A model generated the notes under the pieces. The model made no database searches. It was not told the DNA's origin and was given only the letters and a program-made list of their open reading frames with translations. The position numbers and the translations under genes are program-made. Shown here piece by piece: positions 1-8,433 of a stretch of DNA of 36,523 bases; position 1 is the first letter of the stretch, and every line of letters begins with the position of its first letter. Source of the stretch: Chloroflexota bacterium (GTDB lineage: Bacteria > Chloroflexota > Dehalococcoidia > UBA1151 > TMED-70); assembly GCA_002711965.1 (NCBI GenBank), contig PASM01000024.1, forward strand, positions 8,977-45,499. Direction: 5' to 3'.

Positions 1-467
1 CCAGGAGGGTTATCTATAAATAGATGAGGCATACTTTTATCTATACTATCTTTATGTTTTTTATTTGCATTAATATACTCAGTTGAAGCTCCATCCTGAA
101 GTTCGTATTCATTCCATCCAAACTCTTTTAGATTATTTGTTCTTTCAACGTGCCATTTCCCGTAATAAGCAGTATTGTAACCATCTTCTTTGAGTCTTTG
201 AGCCCAATGCTCTTTTTCTGTTCTTAAGTTTGACTGATCCTGGTCAACAGTATGTGTAACAGTTGTAACACCATGATTATGAGGTAATAATCCTGTCATT
301 ATGCTAGCTCTTGCTGGTGAACAAACAGGATTTGCGGTATGGGCCCTGTTAAATTTAACCCCTTTTTCTGCCAATTTATCCAAATTTGGTGTCAGGCATG
401 AATTATTTTCATCTAGTACTTGGCCGTGCATTTGGTCAACCATCAAGAAAAGTAAGTTTTTTTTCAT
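1..467 (-). CDS. sulfatase, 3' end outside the window
   Basis: Arylsulfatase-type hydrolase that would cleave sulfate esters. About 155 N-terminal residues are visible and the C-terminal part lies beyond base 1. The start ATG (465-467) follows an AGAAGG-like ribosome site. Asp11-Gln12 lies in the usual N-terminal metal-binding position. The formylglycine motif C-x-P-x-R is present as CSPAR with Cys49, so maturation by a formylglycine-generating enzyme or anSME would be needed. YGKWH (Lys104, His106) matches the conserved catalytic Lys/His block. There is no signal peptide: the N terminus (MKKNLLFLMVDQ) is already the first strand of the fold, so the enzyme is probably cytoplasmic. It is the last visible gene of an eight-gene minus-strand unit, 10 bp after DUF1501. 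The family is certain; the substrate cannot be read from the sequence. Confidence 0.9.
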   Translation of the reverse strand, partial: MKKNLLFLMVDQMHGQVLDENNSCLTPNLDKLAEKGVKFNRAHTANPVCSPARASIMTGLLPHNHGVTTVTHTVDQDQSNLRTEKEHWAQRLKEDGYNTAYYGKWHVERTNNLKEFGWNEYELQDGASTEYINANKKHKDSIDKSMPHLFIDNPP

Positions 468-477
468 AAGAACCTTC

Positions 478-1605
478 TTAAATAAATGGCTTTATTTTTT
501 CAAAATTCCCACCAACAATTTCTTTAGATTCAATGGATAGCCAGTCTTCTAAAATATCAGAGTATAGGCCTCTGAAATCAAAGTTAAATTTAAGGTCTCC
601 TTCGACTCTTTCGCTTGGATCTAAAGAAGGATATTCATTATAATGCCCACCTTTTACACTTTCTCCAATTAAAAAAGATACTCCTCCAGATCCATGATCT
701 GTACCAGTACCATTATCATCAATTCTTCTTCCGAATTCAGAGAAAATAAACACTAACACCTCTTTCCCTTTATTGTGTTCCTTCAAATCTTCAAAAAAAG
801 AACTCAATGCATCTGAAAGTTGTTGCCATAAATATTCTTGTAAAACAACCTCATTTGTATGAGTATCGAATCCGCCATGGTTTACATAGAATATTCTAGT
901 ACCAAAATTTGCAAAATGGACCTGCGCTACACCTTTTAATTGCTTTGCTATGTTTGTATCTGGATATTCTATGTTTGATTTATAAAGCTTTGGCGCTTCA
1001 TTTATAATATCTATACCTTTAGCAGCATCTAATCCTGTTTTACCTAAGTAATTCATAGTAAAGTCGTTTCCTATAACAGGACTGTAGAATCTTTTAAAAG
1101 TATCCATTGCTTTGGTTTTGTTTGCTTCATCTGAAATTGATGTAAAGAGTCCATAGTTATCTATATCACCAACTGAAGTAACAGGGACATCAGGAGCTAC
1201 TAAAGCTCTAGGTAAATATTCACTGAAATTAACTGCAGTTACTACATTATCTCCACTTGGATCTATATCTTTTATTGCTTGGCCAAGCCATCCTTTTGAC
1301 CCAACTTTGTTTGGTTCAGCTGTGTGCCAAATATCCATAGATCTAAAATGCGATCTGTTTGGAGTTGGATATCCAACTCCATGAATAATAGCCAAGTTGC
1401 CTTCTTCATAGAATTTTTTCATTATTCCCATACCTGGATTTAGTCCAAGTTTATTATCTAATGGGATAATTTCTTCATCTTTTAACATTATGTTTTTTCT
1501 AGAGTCTCTATATATAGGGTTTTCCCATGGAACGATACAATTTAAATAGTCATTCCCTCCAGAAAGCTGGATAGTTACTAGAACTTTTTCATCATTTGAT
1601 ATCAT
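478..1605 (-). CDS. DUF1501 family protein
   Basis: A 375-residue protein of the DUF1501 family, a branch of the alkaline-phosphatase/sulfatase-like superfamily with no settled function. Visible landmarks are LSGGND near residues 14-19, NRSHFRSMDIWHT near 83-95, HGGFDTH near 240, FSEFGRR near 290 and GTDHGSGG near 303. Most family members carry a twin-arginine signal peptide. This one starts directly at the first core strand (MISNDEKVLVTIQLSGG), so export is not indicated. It lies 9 bp after the NHL protein gene and 10 bp before the sulfatase. A DUF1800 gene is in the same unit, and DUF1501/DUF1800 pairing is a known recurrent arrangement in bacteria. The family call is secure; a hydrolase role is only inferred from the fold relationship. 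Confidence 0.85.
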   Translation of the reverse strand: MISNDEKVLVTIQLSGGNDYLNCIVPWENPIYRDSRKNIMLKDEEIIPLDNKLGLNPGMGIMKKFYEEGNLAIIHGVGYPTPNRSHFRSMDIWHTAEPNKVGSKGWLGQAIKDIDPSGDNVVTAVNFSEYLPRALVAPDVPVTSVGDIDNYGLFTSISDEANKTKAMDTFKRFYSPVIGNDFTMNYLGKTGLDAAKGIDIINEAPKLYKSNIEYPDTNIAKQLKGVAQVHFANFGTRIFYVNHGGFDTHTNEVVLQEYLWQQLSDALSSFFEDLKEHNKGKEVLVFIFSEFGRRIDDNGTGTDHGSGGVSFLIGESVKGGHYNEYPSLDPSERVEGDLKFNFDFRGLYSDILEDWLSIESKEIVGGNFEKIKPFI

Positions 1606-1614
1606 AAGTTTCTC

Positions 1615-2625
1615 CTAATTTATCTTATATACCTGAATTCTATTTCTATTTGAGTCTAGTATTAGTAGATTTTGGTTGTTATCTACTATTACCGAGGTTG
1701 GGTCCCAAAAGTAGGACTCTATTCTTGCAGATTCTTCATGAGGTTCAACTTCATCTATTGGAATAACCGGAACAAATGATTCTCTTGCTTTTTTTTCATC
1801 CATATTTGCATTTATATATTCTTTTGCCCATTCTGAAAGAGTTGACTCTCCTCTTAAGAAACCGCAATAATCAAAGTTTTCATCATAAATTTGAATTTTT
1901 TGATTTCCCCAATCACAAACATAATAAAATCCCTTATCATCTTGAGTAACATCTGAAGGTCTAAATAACTCTCCCTCTTTTGTTCCTGATTTACCAAATT
2001 GATCTAAAAAATTTCCGTCTTTGTCAAATATTTGAATTCTGTCATTTCGCCAATCTGCAACTAGTACTTTTTCATTTATGATTTTGATTCCCCATGGTTT
2101 ATCGAATTCACCAGGTTTATCACCTTCTTTACCCCAAGTCTTAACAAAATCACCTTCTGTAGTCATAACTTGAACTCTATTATTTAAATTGTCTGTTATG
2201 TAAAGTAAATCATTTGCGTCGCTAGTTATTCCTGATGGAAAGTTTAATTGTCCTTCTTTTTCACCCTTAACCCCCCAGCGTTTTACAAAATCACCTTCAG
2301 GTGTGAAAATTGAAACAGTATGAGTATACTCATCGGTAACATAAACATTGTCTTTTGAGTCGAATGTTAATGAACAAGGCCAATATAATTCACCTGGATT
2401 TTTTCCAAATTTAGAAAATTCTCCAAAATAATTATTTTCAATATCTAGCATTGAAATTCTTAGTCCTACAGTATGAAATGCACCACTTCTATTTACAACA
2501 TATACTTTGTTTTTACTATTTATAGCTAGGTCTCTTGGTAAATGAAAACCTCTACCTCCTACATCAGCTGTAAATCCTACTGAATGGGTATATTGAATTT
2601 TAACTTTCTCGTTAAGCTTTTTCAT
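1615..2625 (-). CDS. NHL-repeat beta-propeller protein
   Basis: A 336-residue protein made almost entirely of NHL repeats. Units recur about every 45-50 residues with the pattern 'G-x-F/L-x-x-P-x-x-I/V-x-x-D ... (V/I)-x-D-x-x-N-x-R-(V/I)-Q-(V/I)', for example NRVQVM, DRIQIF, QKIQIY and NRIQVYKIN at the C terminus. This predicts a six-bladed propeller. Such folds act in protein or ligand binding, and in peptidyl-hydroxyglycine lyases as enzymes; no catalytic set can be assigned here. No signal peptide is visible. Its ATG overlaps the stop codon of the upstream DUF1800 gene by one base (TAATG), so the two are translationally coupled. Placement between DUF1800 and DUF1501 suggests a scaffold or sensor role for those proteins, which is inference. 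Confidence 0.85.
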   Translation of the reverse strand: MKKLNEKVKIQYTHSVGFTADVGGRGFHLPRDLAINSKNKVYVVNRSGAFHTVGLRISMLDIENNYFGEFSKFGKNPGELYWPCSLTFDSKDNVYVTDEYTHTVSIFTPEGDFVKRWGVKGEKEGQLNFPSGITSDANDLLYITDNLNNRVQVMTTEGDFVKTWGKEGDKPGEFDKPWGIKIINEKVLVADWRNDRIQIFDKDGNFLDQFGKSGTKEGELFRPSDVTQDDKGFYYVCDWGNQKIQIYDENFDYCGFLRGESTLSEWAKEYINANMDEKKARESFVPVIPIDEVEPHEESARIESYFWDPTSVIVDNNQNLLILDSNRNRIQVYKIN

Positions 2626-4025
2626 TATGTCATTTGAAATTCTCTGGAAGAAGAGATTAATTTAATAATAATCGAAACAGATTCTTCATTCAGCTCAATA
2701 GAATCGTCATTTATATGATCTGACAGAGCATCTATAGTGCTTGAATGAAGGTTAATATATCCTAACTCTTCTAGGCAAATTTCTAAAATATTTTCTTTAT
2801 TAGGGTCTTTAGATAAAATATTTTTAATTACTTTTTTTTCAGTATTACCTAAGAAATCAGCAGCAAAATTAATTCGTTCTACTACAGATCCTGTATTTAT
2901 CCATTCTTCTCCGCCTTGCCATCCTTCGACTGAAGTAGGATTTAGTAATGGTTGCCCCATTAATCCTGAGCTAATAGTTGCTTGATAAACTTCTTCGGAA
3001 GGAATCTCAAATCCTCCTGATAACCTTACAGCGTTAACTACTAATTCTGCTGGACTTTTTATCCTATTGTTAATTATCTGTTCGTTTCTAAAGTATTTTG
3101 ACTTAAATAAATCTCTAAGAATTTCTTTGATATTATAGGAATGTTTAAAGTAGGACTTAACTATAAAATTGATAGCATCTTCGTCTAATGGTTTTTTATG
3201 CGGCCACTGAGGAACAGGCAATTCATCTTTTATGAAAAAATGATATAAATGTCTTGCTATATATCTTGCTGTTGATTCTTGTTTGCATATGATTTTTATT
3301 ACATCTTCCCCGTTAAAATTACCTTTTTCACCTAAAAATTCTTTTTCACCAAAATCATGATCATTTTGATCGAACTTAAATTGCCATGCAACGTAATTAT
3401 ATGGTCTTGCTGTGTTATTACGCATCTTTATAGACATGTATGGCATGTTTTCAACTGTCCAGCCTGTGAAAGCTCTTGAACATTCTTTTATATCTTGTTC
3501 TGAGTAAGATCCGACACCCATAGAAAACAATTCTAAAATTTCTCTTCCATAATTTTCATTTATGTTAGTTTTATGATTATCTTGATTATCTAACCACATG
3601 ATCATTGCAGGATCTTTAGATAATTGAATAAGAATATTTTCAAAACTACCTAATCCATGGTCTCTGAACATCTCTACTTGAGATGTCATTACTTTTCCTT
3701 GAATAAGCTTGTGTTGCCCTGTTGCGAATAATCTATGCCAAAATAATGCCATTTTTTCGTCAAAAGGAAACTTTGAATGAGCTAATCTGTACATCCAAAA
3801 AGCTCCTGAGCTATTTACACTTCTTACGTCAGAAAGATCTATTTGATATCGTCTTAATAAGTCTTTAGGAACAGGATTTTTATCTTCATTATCTAGCAAG
3901 AAATCTACAGCATCTTCAAAGTTTTTTTCAGATAAGAAATCTATTTCTTCTCTTGATCCTCCAAAGCAAACTCTTCTTAATAAGTGTGCAATTTCTTCTT
4001 GTTTAGTTTTATTTTTCGTTGTCAT
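2625..4025 (-). CDS. DUF1800 family protein
   Basis: A 466-residue DUF1800 protein. Family hallmarks are visible: the N-terminal 'AHLLRRVCFGG' helix (residues 13-23), the 'MALFWHRLFATGQHK' block near 92-106, and the signature 'NYGREILELFSMGVG' followed by a 'SRAFTGW' segment near 155-190. The function of the family is unknown. Many members are exported together with DUF1501 partners, but no signal peptide is present here. The start overlaps the end of the small two-helix membrane-protein gene by 17 bp, and the stop overlaps the NHL start by one base. It therefore sits in a tightly coupled set. Confidence 0.85.
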   Translation of the reverse strand: MTTKNKTKQEEIAHLLRRVCFGGSREEIDFLSEKNFEDAVDFLLDNEDKNPVPKDLLRRYQIDLSDVRSVNSSGAFWMYRLAHSKFPFDEKMALFWHRLFATGQHKLIQGKVMTSQVEMFRDHGLGSFENILIQLSKDPAMIMWLDNQDNHKTNINENYGREILELFSMGVGSYSEQDIKECSRAFTGWTVENMPYMSIKMRNNTARPYNYVAWQFKFDQNDHDFGEKEFLGEKGNFNGEDVIKIICKQESTARYIARHLYHFFIKDELPVPQWPHKKPLDEDAINFIVKSYFKHSYNIKEILRDLFKSKYFRNEQIINNRIKSPAELVVNAVRLSGGFEIPSEEVYQATISSGLMGQPLLNPTSVEGWQGGEEWINTGSVVERINFAADFLGNTEKKVIKNILSKDPNKENILEICLEELGYINLHSSTIDALSDHINDDSIELNEESVSIIIKLISSSREFQMT

Positions 4026-4224
4026 TACTCAATTTCTTCTTTGCCAATAAAGTTTTTCTTAGCTTGATCCTTGCTGAATAAACAATTATCAAAGCAGCTA
4101 ATATTGGAAGCCATCTTGATGCCATACCTTCTTCTATTCCAAAGCTCCCTAAAATCAATCTTATTATAAAAGAAATTATTAAAAGTGCACCAATTTCTAA
4201 TAACATTATTTGCAATCTACTCAT
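4009..4224 (-). CDS. small two-helix membrane protein
   Basis: A 71-residue protein of no recognised family. The start chosen is the ATG at 4222-4224 because it follows a clear AAGGAG ribosome site with a 7-base spacer; a longer upstream reading would run into the HMA gene. Two hydrophobic segments, about residues 7-28 and 37-53, are separated by a short loop (GIEEGMASRW) and followed by a basic, charged tail (ARIKLRKTLLAKKK). It would be an inner-membrane hairpin protein. It lies 14 bp after the HMA/MauE-like gene and overlaps the start of DUF1800 by 17 bp. It could anchor or accompany one of these proteins, but nothing in the sequence proves this. Confidence 0.7.
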   Translation of the reverse strand: MSRLQIMLLEIGALLIISFIIRLILGSFGIEEGMASRWLPILAALIIVYSARIKLRKTLLAKKKLSNDNEK

Positions 4225-4238
4225 TTTTTTCTCCTTAA

Positions 4239-4958
4239 TTAAATTATATTTCTTGATATGTAATATGTCGCCATTAAACACATGGATAAATTTTCTATTA
4301 TTGTAAGATTTGATAGAGGAATATTGAAAGATGTTCCTAGGCAAGCACAATTAACATTCTGATTATTTCTTAGTTTATTAAATATCCCAAAAGTTTGAGG
4401 AATTAGGATAAACAATGTTGCTACATTAGAAAATAATAAGAAATATCCTGATAGAAAAAAAACTCCTAAACTTAATTCTATAAAAGGATATATTATTCCG
4501 AATCTAAAGAACTTTTTTGTAATTGGGTCATAATTAGAAAAAGAAATAGCAAATTGTTTAATATTTTGTAATTTCAAAAAAGAAAAAATAATGAAAAAGA
4601 ATCCCATAAAAAATCTCATGAATCCATTAATTGTATTTTCAGAATTGTTAAATGAAATTACAGTTAGTAAAAGGACAAGCCCTAAAGTTATAAAAATTGG
4701 TTTGTAAGTACTAAAGTAACTTATAATTATATTTTTTCCTTTTGTTGAATTTTTTGAAACTGTATAGTCTCCTACAGGACTTAATATCTTATTAAGTTCT
4801 GCAATTTCGTAATCTTTAATAGAAACGACTACCAAGCTTCCATCTTCCAAAGTAACAATAGCTTCAGAAATATTATCTTCTAGCTCAAGTTTTGTTTTAA
4901 TTGTAGAAACACATCCTTCGCAGGTCATTCCGTCTATTTTAAATTTATATTTATTCAT
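4239..4958 (-). CDS. HMA metal-binding domain fused to MauE/DoxX-like membrane domain
   Basis: A 239-residue two-part protein. Residues 1-70 form a heavy-metal-associated (HMA) domain with the canonical metal motif GMTCEGC (Cys13, Cys16), as in CopZ, MerP and the N termini of copper ATPases. Residues about 75-239 carry five hydrophobic segments (near 76-103, 112-130, 150-176, 178-196 and 218-234). A CxC pair (Cys204, Cys206) in NCACLG precedes the last helix, an arrangement typical of MauE/DoxX-like four-helix membrane proteins that handle thiols. It could pass metal or reducing equivalents across the membrane for a partner encoded in the same unit, which is inference. It lies 9 bp after the Eis-like gene. 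The domain split is confident; the membrane-family assignment is moderate. Confidence 0.75.
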   Translation of the reverse strand: MNKYKFKIDGMTCEGCVSTIKTKLELEDNISEAIVTLEDGSLVVVSIKDYEIAELNKILSPVGDYTVSKNSTKGKNIIISYFSTYKPIFITLGLVLLLTVISFNNSENTINGFMRFFMGFFFIIFSFLKLQNIKQFAISFSNYDPITKKFFRFGIIYPFIELSLGVFFLSGYFLLFSNVATLFILIPQTFGIFNKLRNNQNVNCACLGTSFNIPLSNLTIIENLSMCLMATYYISRNII

Positions 4959-4967
4959 TATTTTTTA

Positions 4968-6242
4968 TTAAAAGTCTGTATTGCACCATGGTTTTTGTTC
5001 TACGAAAAACATTTTTGTTAATTCTCTGAGAGAGTTATGATTTTCTACGTCTATATTTCCTGCTTGAAAATGTTCACCAGGAGAAGTTCCTCCAAAGTAT
5101 ATTGAACTTAGATCTGAAGGTCTCATAAAAATATCTGGTTTCTTTTTTACTTTTTTTACTTCAGTATTATTGCCATCTGTTTCAATTAAATAAGTACCTT
5201 CAATATCCTGTTGATTTTGACCTGTAATACTAATTGTCATATTCCCTTTATAGTTATACGTCCTACTTTCAAGCATTTTTATAGGATCAATTATCCTGAC
5301 CCATAATCCATCAATGGTATCTCTTTTTAATTTTCTTGGGTTTTCCAACATCAAGTAAAGAGGATCACTTGGAGCTCTTCTATTAAAAGTGATTTCTTCA
5401 ACTAATTCGACACCAAAAATATAGTGCCATAAAGCATTATTAGTTTCTCTGTCTATTGATATTATCTCTTCAACTCTTAGCGTCCCTTTATCATCTTCGT
5501 GGGCAACTCCAGATTCTTTATCAAAATTATAAAAAGCATACCCTGAAGGTTTATTATCTTTGTAGGCTATTACAAAAAAGAAACCACTGTTTCCGGATTT
5601 GTTATACATTGTTTGGTCATCTTCATAAAGCATGTAATTCCAATATCCTTGAGTCCTATCAGTTGCGCCATTTTGACATTTACTAAATATGTCATAAATT
5701 TTTGGAATTTCCTTTAATGCTGTATTTTTATCTACTAATTCAAATCTAATTGAATCATTTTTTGGTTTTGATAAATTGGTATGGTTTGAATTTATTGACC
5801 AGTCTTCTCTGATTGTTGCAAGGCCGTATCCAAATCTACTGTAAAGCAATGATTGAGATGCCCATAAACCTGATATTGAATCTCCTCTTTCTTTTGCTTG
5901 TGAATGAAGTTTTTTCATCATAGAAGAAAAAATACCTTTTCGTTTATGAGTTGGCAGGGTACCCATAAAAGCTATGCCTGCCATGCTTAAACTATTTCCG
6001 CCTGGAATAGTCATGGAATAATTATCTGCTCCTCCTGTTCCTACAATTTTACCTATCTCTGTATCGAATGCAGCTAATAATCTATCACTTGGTTCATTCC
6101 AATTATCAAAATCAATCATAAACCTGTCATTGACCATTCTTTTTACAACATCTTTGTTAGGGATGTCTCCAAATACAGTTCTTACGGACTTACGCCATTC
6201 AAAAACATTTGATTTATCTACAGGTATAATTTTTACTGACAT
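4968..6242 (-). CDS. Eis-like GNAT N-acetyltransferase
   Basis: A 424-residue protein of the Eis (enhanced intracellular survival) type: two GNAT folds plus an SCP2-like C-terminal domain, which acetylates amines using acetyl-CoA. The acetyl-CoA loop is seen at residues 95-104 (TLPTHKRKGI). YSRFGYG with Tyr134 matches the position of the general-acid tyrosine of mycobacterial Eis. The chain ends in Phe (CNTDF), which matters because in Eis the C-terminal carboxylate of the terminal Phe is the proposed catalytic base. Length is close to the roughly 400 residues of the family. The start lies 1 bp after the dehydratase stop. Aminoglycoside or polyamine substrates are known for relatives; the substrate here is unknown. 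Confidence 0.85.
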   Translation of the reverse strand: MSVKIIPVDKSNVFEWRKSVRTVFGDIPNKDVVKRMVNDRFMIDFDNWNEPSDRLLAAFDTEIGKIVGTGGADNYSMTIPGGNSLSMAGIAFMGTLPTHKRKGIFSSMMKKLHSQAKERGDSISGLWASQSLLYSRFGYGLATIREDWSINSNHTNLSKPKNDSIRFELVDKNTALKEIPKIYDIFSKCQNGATDRTQGYWNYMLYEDDQTMYNKSGNSGFFFVIAYKDNKPSGYAFYNFDKESGVAHEDDKGTLRVEEIISIDRETNNALWHYIFGVELVEEITFNRRAPSDPLYLMLENPRKLKRDTIDGLWVRIIDPIKMLESRTYNYKGNMTISITGQNQQDIEGTYLIETDGNNTEVKKVKKKPDIFMRPSDLSSIYFGGTSPGEHFQAGNIDVENHNSLRELTKMFFVEQKPWCNTDF

Positions 6243-6243
6243 T

Positions 6244-8262
6244 TTATTTTTTCCTAAGTGCTTCTTTTCCTGCTTTAAGTGTTTCTATAATTTTATCGAC
6301 ATCATAAACACATCCACCCCAAGTTCCTCCGCTAACATCCTGTAAAGCTGCCCATAATCTCGTGTCGTCAGGTAAATTTTTGTTAGCTTTAATTTCTAAA
6401 GATGCGTCTCTTTGACTAAACTCTTTATCTCCCCAATCTTTTCCTTTATTTTCACCATCTTCTCCAACTAGATTAATTGAACCTATTAATTTCTTTGTAT
6501 CAATAATTATCTCTATCAAATCTCCTTCTTTAAGTAATCCAATAGGACCACCTGCAAGAGCTTCAGGCCCAATATGACCAATACATGCTCCTGTTGAAAC
6601 TCCAGAAAATCTTGCATCAGTAAGTAAGGCTATTTCTTTACCATATGATAAGTGTTTTAAAGCAGCTGTAATTTGGTATGTCTCTTCCATTCCTGTTCCG
6701 TTAGGTCCCCCACAAATTATTACTAGTATTTCGCCTCTTTTCAATTTATCTGGACCTGTAGATTTTATGGATCTCATAGCATCATTTTCAGAGTTAAAAA
6801 CTCTTGCATAACCAGTATTTCTATAAACTCCATCATCATCAATTACCTCAGGATCAATAGCCGTAGACTTAATTACGGATCCTTCGGGAGCAATATTTCC
6901 TAATGGAAAAGTTACTGTTGAAGTAAGGCCTTTTAGAGTTGCATTAGATTTACTCATTATTACATTATTGGGATCAACTTTATCATTTTCAGAAAGGAAA
7001 TTTCTTACATATTTTCTTCTATCTGATTCCTCCCACCATTCTAAGTTTTCCCTTAATGTTTTTCCTGTTGCAGTAAGTACATCTAAATTTAATAAGCCTA
7101 ATTTTTTTAAGTTCAACATTACTTCTGGTACGCCTCCTGCTGCATAAAATTGTGCAGTAGGATGTCCAACAGGGCCATTAGGCAGAACATCAACTAACCT
7201 TGGAACGTAACTATTAACTCTTGCCCAATCTTCAACGTTCATTCTTTTTCTTCCTACTGCATGGGCAATAGCAGGTAAATGAAGCAATAGATTTGTTGAC
7301 CCTCCACATGCTGCATGAAGCACCATAGCATTTTCAAATGCTTTGTCGGTAAGGATTTGATCAATAGTTATATTTTTATTTTCTAAATTCATCAAAGCCT
7401 TTGCAGATCTTTTTGCATTATTGGTCCAAGCGGGAGTACCACTTGGAGTACAAGCAGAATGAGTTAATGCGATTCCTAGAGATTCAGCTATAACTTGAGA
7501 AGTTCCTGCTGTTCCTAAAAACTGACAACCTCCTCCTGGTGAGGCACAAGCTCTACAACCCATATCTTGAGCATATTCAAGAGATATTTCACCTTGAGCA
7601 AATCTTGCTCCAATAGATTGAATTTTTCCTGCATCTTCACCGTTTTTGGGAGCTAAAGTTGATCCTCCGGGCACTATTATTGAAGGTTTATTCTTCATAC
7701 CAGCTAGAGCCATCATCATTGCAGGTAAGCCTTTGTCACATGACGCTATTCCCATAACAGCTTTTGCAGTAGGCAAAGATCTTGCTATTCTTCTAAATAC
7801 CTTTGCCGCATCATTTCTGTATGGTAAAGAATCAAACATCCCAGTAGTTCCTTGGGTTCGTCCATCACAAGGATCAGAACAATATGCTGAAAAAGGCAAT
7901 CCTCCCATTTCATTTATGGTGTTTGCTGCATTTTCAACTAAAGATGATAATTCCCAATGACCTGTATGAAAACCTAATGCTATTGGCTCTCCGTCTTTAT
8001 TTTTTAATCCTCCGCTAGTAGAAAGAATTAAAAATTGCTTTCTTAGCAATTCACTTGGATTCCATCCCATTCCTGCATTTTGAGTTAACCCAAAATGGTT
8101 ACCACTAGGTTCATTAATTAATATTTCTGGTGTAAAAGGAATACTTCCAGAAGGACCATCTGCATGCGTTTGAATTTTATATGTCGCTTCTGAACTTCCT
8201 TCAATAATGTCTAAAAATGAGACATTTAAATTTTTATCTGATACCACATTCTCTCCGATCAT
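6244..8262 (-). CDS. IlvD/Edd-family dehydratase, YjhG/YagF (xylonate dehydratase) type
   Basis: A 672-residue iron-sulfur dehydratase that would remove water from a sugar acid to give a 2-keto-3-deoxy acid. The length and the motifs CSDPCDGRTQGTTG (Cys128, Cys132), SCDKGLPAMM (Cys175) and SPGGGCQFLGTAGTSQ (Cys246) match the YjhG/YagF branch (about 655 residues) rather than the shorter branched-chain amino-acid enzyme IlvD. These cysteines are the candidate cluster ligands. Conserved C-terminal blocks such as GGPNGTGMEE and TDARFSGVSTG are intact. The ATG at 8260-8262 lacks a strong ribosome site; a GTG at codon 6 preceded by GGAGAG is a possible alternative. It is the first gene of the eight-gene unit. 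D-xylonate is the best-known substrate; the real one here is inferred only as an aldonate. Confidence 0.88.
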   Translation of the reverse strand: MIGENVVSDKNLNVSFLDIIEGSSEATYKIQTHADGPSGSIPFTPEILINEPSGNHFGLTQNAGMGWNPSELLRKQFLILSTSGGLKNKDGEPIALGFHTGHWELSSLVENAANTINEMGGLPFSAYCSDPCDGRTQGTTGMFDSLPYRNDAAKVFRRIARSLPTAKAVMGIASCDKGLPAMMMALAGMKNKPSIIVPGGSTLAPKNGEDAGKIQSIGARFAQGEISLEYAQDMGCRACASPGGGCQFLGTAGTSQVIAESLGIALTHSACTPSGTPAWTNNAKRSAKALMNLENKNITIDQILTDKAFENAMVLHAACGGSTNLLLHLPAIAHAVGRKRMNVEDWARVNSYVPRLVDVLPNGPVGHPTAQFYAAGGVPEVMLNLKKLGLLNLDVLTATGKTLRENLEWWEESDRRKYVRNFLSENDKVDPNNVIMSKSNATLKGLTSTVTFPLGNIAPEGSVIKSTAIDPEVIDDDGVYRNTGYARVFNSENDAMRSIKSTGPDKLKRGEILVIICGGPNGTGMEETYQITAALKHLSYGKEIALLTDARFSGVSTGACIGHIGPEALAGGPIGLLKEGDLIEIIIDTKKLIGSINLVGEDGENKGKDWGDKEFSQRDASLEIKANKNLPDDTRLWAALQDVSGGTWGGCVYDVDKIIETLKAGKEALRKK

Positions 8263-8286
8263 TCTCTTATGACTTAATAATAAAAT

Positions 8287-8330
8287 ATTATAAAGAGATA
8301 GATATATCTATTGATATAAATTACGTAATT
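8287..8330 (-). promoter_or_regulatory. candidate promoter/operator of the eight-gene unit
   Basis: Minus-strand TATAAT (8287-8292) lies 24 bp upstream of the dehydratase start, with no good -35 at 17 bp. Just upstream are two perfect palindromes: ATAGATATATCTAT (8298-8311, 14 bp) and AATTACGTAATT (8319-8330, 12 bp). Their position around a promoter suggests repressor or activator half-sites. In DNA this AT-rich, palindromes of this size also arise by chance, so the call is tentative. Confidence 0.35.
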
Positions 8331-8433
8331 ATAAGATTTTCAAACAGCATATGAGTTGGAATGTTATTTCAAATTTAAATAAACCTGAAGTAATGTATTT
8401 GAATAATTGCTCTAATTGATACATAATTTCTAT

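Noticed and set aside
301..540. 79-codon plus-strand frame across the sulfatase start
   Set aside because: It is antisense to the sulfatase formylglycine region and the DUF1501 end, and has no ribosome site or family pattern.
4226..4350. N-terminal extension of the 71-aa membrane protein to 113 residues
   Set aside because: The extra 42 residues overlap the HMA/MauE-like gene, and a good AAGGAG site sits just before the internal ATG at 4224.
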